From: Lachnospiraceae bacterium UBA1066
Lineage (GTDB): Bacteria > Bacillota > Clostridia > Lachnospirales > Lachnospiraceae
DNA: 5,736 bases
Assembly (NCBI GenBank): GCA_002316215.1
Contig: DCDB01000140.1
Coordinates: forward strand, 1 to 5,736
Direction of reading: 5' to 3'
Position numbers and translations under genes: made by a program. The notes beneath the pieces were generated by a model. That model had not been told where the DNA came from. It searched no databases and worked only from the letters and a program-made list of their open reading frames with translations. Positions 1-4,693 of this stretch are shown here, piece after piece. Numbering within the stretch: the first letter of the stretch is position 1; each line of letters opens with the position of its first letter.

Positions 1-83
1 ACTGGGCCAGACATCTTGATGGCATTTTAACCTCCACAGGAGAAAATCTCCTGATTGGAAATGGCACTGTCAGCCATCAATGA
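1..83 (+). pseudogene. RhuM-family protein, C-terminal fragment (left copy)
   Basis: Reading from base 3 gives 26 residues, beginning WARHLDGILTSTGE and ending GNGTVSHQ, then TGA at 81-83. This matches the C-terminal region of RhuM-family (virulence RhuM-like) proteins, which usually continues past the VSH motif with a lysine-rich helix of about 35 residues. That tail is absent, so the copy is truncated on the right; its left part lies outside the window. It also matches bases 2421-2498 at 64 of 78 positions, with many differences at third codon positions, so the two are diverged paralogues and not a fresh duplication. RhuM proteins are common on islands and near restriction systems; their molecular role is not well established. 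A functional shortened protein cannot be excluded without the upstream sequence. Confidence 0.72.
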
Positions 84-89
84 ATAAAA

Positions 90-161
90 ATGACTATATA
101 TCTGACAGGCTTTTTTAACGCTATGTATGAAGAGCTGTTGGTACCGAATAAGAAAAAGTAA
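90..161 (+). other. Possible 23-residue ORF or gene-tail relic
   Basis: An ATG at 90 opens a 23-codon frame (starting MTIYLTGFF, ending VPNKKK) whose TAA at 159-161 abuts the Shine-Dalgarno of the VOC gene. It is in the same frame as the RhuM fragment before it, separated by that fragment's TGA. No Shine-Dalgarno precedes the ATG. It could be a leader peptide, the tail of a deleted gene, or chance. I do not recognise the sequence. Confidence 0.15.
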
Positions 162-166
162 AGGAG
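161..166 (+). promoter_or_regulatory. Shine-Dalgarno of the VOC gene
   Basis: AAGGAG lies 7 nt before the ATG at 174, a near-perfect site that fixes this start and marks the likely first gene of the three-gene unit. Confidence 0.85.
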
Positions 167-173
167 AGAGAAA

Positions 174-587
174 ATGCGGCTTGATGGATTTGGAATCATG
201 GTTAATGACATGGGAGCTATGATCCGCTTTTACAGGGATGTTCTCGGATTTGAGATCAAAGAGGCAGAGGATGCTTCAAACGTGTATCTCATCAAGGATG
301 GTACGCTTTTTATGCTCTATAGGAGAAGCGATTTTGAGAAGATGACGAACCATAAATATGAGTATGTTAAGGGGCTGAACGGACATACGGAATTGGCTCT
401 TTACGTTGATTCTTTTGAAGAAGTTGATAAGGCATATTCGGATGCGATCGGCAGAGGCGCGGCATCCGTACTTGCGCCGGAAGATGAACCCTGGGGACAG
501 CGTACCTGTTATATTGCAGACCCGGAAGGAAATCTTATAGAGATAGGTTCGTTTAACAAATCATTTGAAGAGTTGAAAAATGCATGA
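174..587 (+). CDS. VOC (glyoxalase/bleomycin-resistance fold) family protein
   Basis: This 137-residue protein has the length and layout of a two-module VOC protein. Module one runs from about residue 1 to 50 (RFYRDVLGFEI at 18-28 is the usual helix-strand entry). Module two runs from about 70 to 127, with ELALYVDS at 73-80, PWGQR at 106-110 and the signature DPEGNLIEI at 116-124. Family members use a divalent metal held by His/Glu residues for lyase, isomerase or dioxygenase chemistry, or bind drugs without catalysis. E73 and E123 sit at usual ligand positions, but the first strand reads FGIMV with no His, so the metal site looks incomplete and glyoxalase I activity should not be assumed. 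Cytoplasmic; no signal peptide. Its last 8 nt overlap the radical SAM gene, so the two are probably translated together. The family call is secure; the substrate is unknown. Confidence 0.9.
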   Translation: MRLDGFGIMVNDMGAMIRFYRDVLGFEIKEAEDASNVYLIKDGTLFMLYRRSDFEKMTNHKYEYVKGLNGHTELALYVDSFEEVDKAYSDAIGRGAASVLAPEDEPWGQRTCYIADPEGNLIEIGSFNKSFEELKNA

Positions 588-1467
588 GATAAAGGCAAAG
601 TCCATATTATCTGCCGGAAAGAACGGAATGAACGTATACAGAGGATGTCTTCACGGCTGTATTTACTGTGACGCCAGAAGTACCTGCTATCAGATGGATC
701 ATTCCTTTGAGGATATTGCGGTCAAGTTAAATGCGCCTGAGCTTCTTGAGGATGCGCTTCGAAGAAAGAGGCAGCGCTGTATGATCGGAACCGGCGCCAT
801 GAGCGATCCGTATATTCCACTTGAAAGCAACCTGTGCCTTACGAGAAAATGTCTGAAGCTGATCGACCGATACGGATACGGACTTGCGATCCAGACAAAG
901 TCGGATCTGATCCTTCGGGATCTTGACCTTCTGAAGAGCATAAACAGTAAAACGAAGTGCGTTGTTCAGATGACGCTGACGACGTTTGACGAGAACCTTT
1001 GCAGGATCATTGAACCGAATGTCTGCGCTACAAAGAGAAGGTTTGAAGTTCTTAAGATCATGCGTGACGAGGGAATACCGACGGTTGTCTGGATGACGCC
1101 GATACTGCCCTTTATCAATGATACGGAGGAAAATATCAGAGGCCTGCTTGATCTTTGTATCGAGGCAAAGATATATGGGATAATTCTATGGGGCATAGGC
1201 GTGACGCTGCGTGAGGGGAACCGGGAATACTTCTATAAACAGCTCGATCTTCATTTCCCGGGCGTGAAGGAAAAATATATCAGGAATTATGGAAATGCGT
1301 ACGAGATACCATCCCCGGATCAGGAGCGACTTATGAAAATTGTGAGAGAGGAATGTGGAAAGCATGGTATCAGCTGCAATGCTTCCGGGATTTTCTCTTA
1401 TATGAGCAGGTTTGAGGACAAGACATCCGGAAAGCAGATGTCATTAACAGACTATATAAGGCAATAA
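580..1467 (+). CDS. SPL-type radical SAM protein (SplB/COG1533-like)
   Basis: This 295-residue protein carries the radical SAM cluster motif CX3CX2C as C23, C27 and C30 within YRGCLHGCIYCDARS. These cysteines bind a [4Fe-4S] cluster that cleaves S-adenosylmethionine to a 5'-deoxyadenosyl radical. Family-typical blocks follow in order: SDPYIPLE (75-82), TKSDLILRDLDLL (106-118), IEPNV with a downstream Arg pair (144-154), and MTPILPFIND (172-181), consistent with the partial TIM barrel of the DNA-repair-photolyase-like (spore photoproduct lyase related) group. No SPASM or extra-cluster domain is seen, so it does not look like a peptide maturase. True spore photoproduct lyase is longer, and repair activity is not shown here. 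The start overlaps the VOC stop by 8 nt and has only a weak upstream GAAGAG, which fits translational coupling. The length is complete for the stand-alone family; the substrate is unknown. Confidence 0.93.
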   Translation: MHEIKAKSILSAGKNGMNVYRGCLHGCIYCDARSTCYQMDHSFEDIAVKLNAPELLEDALRRKRQRCMIGTGAMSDPYIPLESNLCLTRKCLKLIDRYGYGLAIQTKSDLILRDLDLLKSINSKTKCVVQMTLTTFDENLCRIIEPNVCATKRRFEVLKIMRDEGIPTVVWMTPILPFINDTEENIRGLLDLCIEAKIYGIILWGIGVTLREGNREYFYKQLDLHFPGVKEKYIRNYGNAYEIPSPDQERLMKIVREECGKHGISCNASGIFSYMSRFEDKTSGKQMSLTDYIRQ

Positions 1468-1513
1468 AAGAGTGTCTGGCAAAGAAAAATCAGAATTTAC
1501 ACAGGAGAAATAA

Positions 1514-2344
1514 ATGAAATCTATACTTTATTTAACGGATCTAAGCTATCAGGCAAAAGGCAGGGAGTATTTCCGGGAAGATCTATATATCACCGGTCAG
1601 CTTAGGGACAGTTTTAATGTTGCTATCTGTCACCCGAAGGATTCAGACGTTTTTGAAGATAAGGCCGACCTGATTGTTTTTCGCAACACTGGTTCTGTTA
1701 TAGGTTATAAGGATGTGTATGACGATTTTATAAAAAGAGTACATGAAAAGAATCTTAATACATTTAACTCTTTTACCGGTAAGGCAGATATGTGCGGTAA
1801 GCAATATATGATTGATCTTATGACAGCCGGATTTCCGGTAACTCCAACGGTGGACAGGCTTGAAAATATCAGTCAGCTGGGAGAATGTTCAAGGTATGTC
1901 ATAAAGCCAAAAGGAGGAGCTGATTCGATCGGACTGGAATTTGTAACAAAAAATGAATTGTTGGGCAGAAAGTTCGATTCCGGAGAAATGCTTATACAAC
2001 CTGCGGTTGATTTTCTTTATGAAGTGTCATTTTACTATATTAACAACAAGCTGATCTATGCAATGTATGCACCGGATAAGAATAAAAGGTGGGCACTGAA
2101 AAGGTACGGCCCTACGTCTGAAGATATATCATTTGCAGATTCTTTTATCAATTGGAATACGATTTATCAGGGGATTCAGCGTGTGGATGCCTGTCGGACC
2201 CGCGATGGCAGACTGCTTCTTGTGGAATTGGAAGATTTGAATCCATATTTATCCATTTTAGATTTGGACGAGAATACTCGAAATAAATTCATGAGTGAAT
2301 TGATCGCTGCGCTTGAAAACAGTATTTCAAGGAAAGAATTTTGA
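1514..2344 (+). CDS. ATP-grasp domain protein
   Basis: This 276-residue protein has an ATP-grasp layout: an N-terminal pre-ATP-grasp region (1-90), the ATP-binding loop VIKPKGGADSIG (129-140, with K131 and K133), a hinge region MLIQPAVDF with Q162, the E170-containing strand, K191/R192, and the metal-binding strand LLLVELEDLNPYLS (234-247, with E238, E240 and N243). ATP-grasp enzymes activate a carboxylate as an acyl phosphate and join it to an amine or thiol; the acceptor cannot be read here. AGGAG at 1503-1507 lies 6 nt before the ATG, and 46 nt separate it from the radical SAM stop, so it probably shares the transcript. It is AT-richer than the DUF4143 gene in this window (20 G/C in the 60 bases from 1741). 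Its last few residues (RKEF) may derive from the RhuM relic that follows directly, so the original C-terminus may have been altered. Confidence 0.85.
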   Translation: MKSILYLTDLSYQAKGREYFREDLYITGQLRDSFNVAICHPKDSDVFEDKADLIVFRNTGSVIGYKDVYDDFIKRVHEKNLNTFNSFTGKADMCGKQYMIDLMTAGFPVTPTVDRLENISQLGECSRYVIKPKGGADSIGLEFVTKNELLGRKFDSGEMLIQPAVDFLYEVSFYYINNKLIYAMYAPDKNKRWALKRYGPTSEDISFADSFINWNTIYQGIQRVDACRTRDGRLLLVELEDLNPYLSILDLDENTRNKFMSELIAALENSISRKEF

Positions 2345-2613
2345 AAAATTCAGCTTGTTTCTGGATATCTTGATTTTGCCGAGGCAGGCAGAGCTTGAGA
2401 TTCCGATGACGATGGAGGATTGGACCAGACATCTCGACGGCATTTTGACTTCTACAGGAGAAAAGTTGCTGATTGGAAATGGGATGGTCAGCCATGATTA
2501 GGCAATGGACTAGGCGCAGACGGAGTATAAAATACAAAGCGAAAACGATAAGCTGCGTGGAGCAGGATTACCTGAATAGCATAAAGCAGCTGGAACAGAA
2601 GAGCAAAAAATAA
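2345..2613 (+). pseudogene. RhuM-family relic, C-terminal third (right copy)
   Basis: RhuM C-terminal sequence can be followed through three frames. Frame one (2345-2383) gives LVSGYLDFAE. Frame two (from 2382) gives RQAELEIPMTMEDW, then the LDGILTSTGEKLL block and VSHD, followed by TAG at 2499 and a second TAG at 2511. Frame three (2533-2613) gives YKAKTISCVEQDYLNSIKQL, ending KSKK and TAA. Both shifts are explained by 2-nt losses: one in an AG repeat near 2382 and one in the A run at 2529-2532. The gene is therefore dead. The N-terminal two thirds are absent; the fragment begins at the stop codon of the ATP-grasp gene. It is the partner of the fragment at 1-83. Confidence 0.8.
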
Positions 2614-2737
2614 TCTATTATGGCTACTGGAAAGTCCGTGAAAAAGGGTTGAGACGATGGCAATACTGACTTGTTCCCACGGAACGCAGTCTTGAGGCGG
2701 TCGGAAAATCTTTCAGATTGCATGTAATAAGTAGGAT
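2614..2737. other. Non-coding stretch with no recognised content
   Basis: No frame stays open for a convincing distance and no RNA family is recognised. A short perfect stem GTTCC-CAC-GGAAC occurs at about 2673-2685, and AAAGTCC (2631-2637) can pair with GGACTTT (2746-2752), but there is no T-run or conserved core to support a terminator or riboswitch. It is probably decayed sequence. Confidence 0.4.
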
Positions 2738-2917
2738 ATGCCGTCTGGACTTTTTCCCGAGGGCGGACAGGGCTATATTTTAACTACATTTCAGGCAATT
2801 TTGCCTTTGGATAAATTTCCGCATACAGCAGGAACGTATGTGCGGCATCCAGACATCAATCCGGAGCAATCGTGCCATGTTGAGACGGTTGTATTAATGG
2901 CAAGAGTCGAGGGCTAA
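2738..2917 (+). pseudogene. RlmD (RumA)-like C-terminal tail, possible integration scar
   Basis: An open frame of 59 codons from ATG 2738 ends in CHVETVVLMARVEG followed by TAA at 2915-2917. This resembles the C-terminus of 23S rRNA (uracil-5-)methyltransferase RlmD, which typically ends with a FP-x-T-x-HVE-x-VVL-like motif. Upstream in the same frame is LPLDKFPHT, which resembles the piece normally adjoining HVE, but here about 16 extra residues separate them. No catalytic or cluster-binding part of RlmD is present and no Shine-Dalgarno precedes the ATG. The 3' end of rumA/rlmD is an established insertion site for integrative conjugative elements in Firmicutes, so this may be an attachment-site remnant. 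The match is short; the mobile-element reading is inference. Confidence 0.5.
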
Positions 2918-2951
2918 GGCACGCAAAATTTTTGCCGCTGAGTGAGCGGAT

Positions 2952-2983
2952 TAGATGCTAAAGCCGGGGAGGCTTGGAAATAA
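2952..2983 (+). repeat. Imperfect direct repeat, left copy (before ATPase)
   Basis: These 32 bases match 3847-3878 at 26 positions in the same orientation, sharing TAGATG, AAAGC, GGG and AGGCTTG blocks. The pair brackets the ATPase gene. It could be a duplicated gene tail or the ends of a small insertion; the decay prevents a firm call. Confidence 0.45.
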
Positions 2984-3008
2984 AGAATTTTAAGAAATCA
3001 GAAGTTCT

Positions 3009-3746
3009 ATGAAAGAAGCCGGGGATATGAAAATGAATTCGCAGCTGATTAATGGCATTATTATTGACTGGAGTAAGATAGAAGAGGGCAGCTATCTTAG
3101 GCAGATTGATGCGCTGAAAGGTCTCGATACTTTGACATTCGATCATCCAATAACGTTTTTTGCCGGTGAGAACGGGAGCGGAAAATCTACACTTCTTGAG
3201 GCAATTGCTATTGCAGACGGATTTAATCCGGAGGGGGGAACAAGAAATTATAATTTTTCGACATATGATTCACACTCTGCTCTTTGCAATGCCGCAAGAC
3301 TCGTACGAGGAGTCCGACGCAGTAAATGGGGATACTTTTTAAGGGCTGAGAGTTTTTATAACGTAGCGACTAAAGAAGAGGAATACAGCAGAGAGCCAGG
3401 AGGAAGACCACAGCATTTTCATGAGAAGTCTCATGGAGAAAGTTTTCTGGCCATTGCGCAGAACAGTTTCAGGGCAAACGGAATATATCTGCTTGACGAG
3501 CCTGAAGCTGCGCTGTCTCCGCAAAGACAGTTAACCCTGCTAATGGAGATTTATAGATGCGCAGCGGAAGGCTCGCAGTTTATTATTGTGACGCATTCAC
3601 CTATTTTGCTTGGCATTCCGGATGCACAGATACTGAGCTTTGACGATGGTATGATTCACCCCTGTGCATATGAGGATACTGACAGCTATCAAGTAACCTC
3701 AATGTTTATTAACAATCGGGAACAGATATTACGCAGGTTAATATAA
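3009..3746 (+). CDS. AAA/ABC-type ATPase (COG3910-like predicted ATPase)
   Basis: The protein is 245 residues if begun at 3009. It has Walker A FAGENGSGKST (51-61), an ABC-signature-like SHGESFL (141-147), Walker B IYLLDEPEAALS (159-170) with catalytic E164, and the switch histidine H196 in THSP. The blocks GFNPEGG (71-77), ESFYNVAT (114-121) and the C-terminal YQVTSMFINNREQILRRL pattern are typical of this stand-alone soluble ATPase group, so it appears complete. ATP hydrolysis is expected; partner and role are unknown, and no membrane segment is seen. The start is uncertain: ATG codons at 3009, 3027 and 3033 are in frame, and GGGGA at 3021-3025 is placed best for 3033, while 3009 has no clear Shine-Dalgarno. 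It stands alone between gene debris and inside a pair of degenerate repeats. Confidence 0.92.
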   Translation: MKEAGDMKMNSQLINGIIIDWSKIEEGSYLRQIDALKGLDTLTFDHPITFFAGENGSGKSTLLEAIAIADGFNPEGGTRNYNFSTYDSHSALCNAARLVRGVRRSKWGYFLRAESFYNVATKEEEYSREPGGRPQHFHEKSHGESFLAIAQNSFRANGIYLLDEPEAALSPQRQLTLLMEIYRCAAEGSQFIIVTHSPILLGIPDAQILSFDDGMIHPCAYEDTDSYQVTSMFINNREQILRRLI

Positions 3747-3754
3747 AGACTATA

Positions 3755-3883
3755 ATGGGTTTGATGACTTTTTCAGGAGACCAGTCTGCGGTAACTTATC
3801 CAAAGCCGATTTACGGCGAAAATGTGATAAGGTTGGATTACCGAGATAGATGTCAAAGCAGGGAAGGCTTGAATATAAGCTGA
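3755..3883 (+). other. Possible 42-residue ORF or relic after the ATPase
   Basis: A frame from ATG 3755 to TGA 3881-3883 encodes 42 residues including VTYPKPIYGENVIRLDYRD. It has no Shine-Dalgarno, starts 8 nt after the ATPase stop and includes the right direct repeat. It looks protein-like in the middle but I do not recognise it; a gene-tail relic or chance are both possible. Confidence 0.18.
3847..3878 (+). repeat. Imperfect direct repeat, right copy (after ATPase)
   Basis: Partner of 2952-2983 (26 of 32 bases identical). It ends just before the TetR relic's stop codon at 3887, so it also lies at the boundary between the ATPase segment and the next debris segment. Confidence 0.45.
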
Positions 3884-3886
3884 TAT

Positions 3887-4327
3887 TTATTTACCGGTTC
3901 CTGCATTGCTGAGAATTTCATCGCTTTGAAAATTATAGTTTTGAAAAGCTGTTTTCAGAAATTCCGGTGTTTTGTCATAAAGGAACTGAGCCAGTTCATC
4001 GGAGGAAAGGTTGATTTCGCCAAGAAACCATTCCTGCTGCAATCCGAAGATTCCAAAGGTGTGGTGCTTTGCTTCCAGAATCTGCAGGGGAGCCGGGGGT
4101 TTTCCGGTGGTGGCAACCACAACGTCGTCCACCATTTTCATGGCGTATTTCATGCCATAGTTGATAATAGAGTTTTGTGACTTGTCAGAATAAAGTTTTC
4201 TGTAAAAAGACCATTTCAGGTTCATGATTTTTAAAGATTCAGCCAGACGCTCAGGTGAGTATTCAGCCTCTTTATCTCCAAAGGCAGCAGAAATGTCAGT
4301 CAGATAGATCCAGGCTGCAAGGTCATA
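3887..4327 (-). pseudogene. TetR/AcrR-type regulator lacking its DNA-binding domain
   Basis: On the minus strand the homology starts at YDLAAWIYLTD (from base 4327), which corresponds to the segment just after the helix-turn-helix in DhaS-like TetR regulators, where it usually follows FKDK. The frame then runs 146 codons to TAA at 3887-3889. The far end, HHTFGIFGLQQEWFLGEI followed by LSSDELAQFL, fits the TetR C-terminal dimerisation helices. The upstream codons are unrelated and reach an in-frame TGA within a few triplets. About 45 N-terminal residues, including the whole DNA-binding domain, are missing. An internal ATG at 4225 could yield 112 residues but would have no operator-binding part. 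It faces away from the nitroreductase fragment, the usual arrangement of a TetR regulator and its target. Confidence 0.75.
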
Positions 4328-4558
4328 ACAGACTGTTCGATGGCGTCAGATAATATTCTTCTGGCTGCGAATTCCATGGGGCTGGGCGCTATCTGGACAG
4401 CTCTGTATCCACTGAAGCAGTATATGGATCGCGCGGGTACAGTCCTTGGGCTTCCGGATAATCTGATCCCGCTCAATCTGATCAACATCGGATATCCCGG
4501 TGAAAATGTGAAACCGAAAAACAAATGGAACCAGGACAAGATCACTTATATTTCCTGA
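4328..4558 (+). pseudogene. Nitroreductase-family protein, C-terminal fragment
   Basis: From 4331 the frame reads DCSMASDNILLAANSMGLGA, then IWTALYP, GLPDNLIPL, IGYP, and a KPKNKW block before TGA at 4556-4558: 75 residues. This is the C-terminal part of the nitroreductase (FMN-dependent NAD(P)H oxidoreductase) fold, including the helix with the MGLG turn. Full-length members are about 170-190 residues, so roughly the first 100, holding much of the FMN and dimer contacts, are gone. ATG 4340 lacks a Shine-Dalgarno. The fragment begins within about 3 nt of the end of TetR homology on the other strand, which shows a clean junction. Confidence 0.88.
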
Positions 4559-4579
4559 TAAGAACAATCAATTGGTCAA

Positions 4580-4693
4580 TTATAAAAGAGAGCAGGCAGC
4601 ACGATACGCCTTTGGATAACTGAATTCGTCATTTTCAATGTCGCTAATAAGGAACTCTCTTCCAACAGTGGCTATCATGTCTGCTCTAATCAT
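4580..4693 (-). CDS. Small hypothetical protein, coupled to the DUF4143 ATPase
   Basis: A 37-residue ORF begins MIRADMIATVGREFLISDI and ends RAACSLL. Its ATG overlaps the ATPase stop as ATGA, and GGAGG lies 9 nt upstream inside the ATPase gene, so translation is well supported. I do not recognise the protein. It has no signal peptide, membrane segment or cysteine motif. It ends 21 nt from the convergent nitroreductase fragment, so it may be the N-terminal stub of a longer gene cut by the same rearrangements, or a complete small partner protein. Confidence 0.5.
   Translation of the reverse strand: MIRADMIATVGREFLISDIENDEFSYPKAYRAACSLL

Noticed and set aside
102..131. Possible promoter before the VOC gene (CTGACA with TATGAA 18 nt later)
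   Set aside because: Both boxes are weak and such matches are common in AT-rich sequence; nothing else supports it.
90..161. Precursor peptide for the radical SAM and ATP-grasp enzymes
   Set aside because: The 23-residue ORF has no Shine-Dalgarno and no leader or core pattern, and the radical SAM protein is SPL-like without a SPASM domain, so a peptide-maturation system is not supported.
2313..2501. 62-residue plus-strand ORF as an independent gene
   Set aside because: It starts inside the ATP-grasp gene without a Shine-Dalgarno, and its sequence is the middle frame of the RhuM relic.
2627..2760. Structured RNA or RNase P-like fragment (GGAAAGTCC followed by pairing segments)
   Set aside because: The short match to the RNase P P4 strand is isolated, no other conserved part of that RNA is present, and the long-range pairing is only 7 bp.
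2819..2845. Hairpin CCGCATAC / GTATGTGCGG as a terminator
   Set aside because: The stem has a 2-nt bulge, a 9-nt loop and no following T-run, and it falls within the RlmD-like frame.
4300..4567. Minus-strand ORFs opposite the nitroreductase fragment
   Set aside because: They are antisense shadows; the plus strand carries clear nitroreductase motifs.
4568..4586. Small AT-rich palindromes (CAATTG, TTGGTCAATT) between convergent ends
   Set aside because: They lack GC-rich stems and a T-tract, so no terminator or operator claim is justified.
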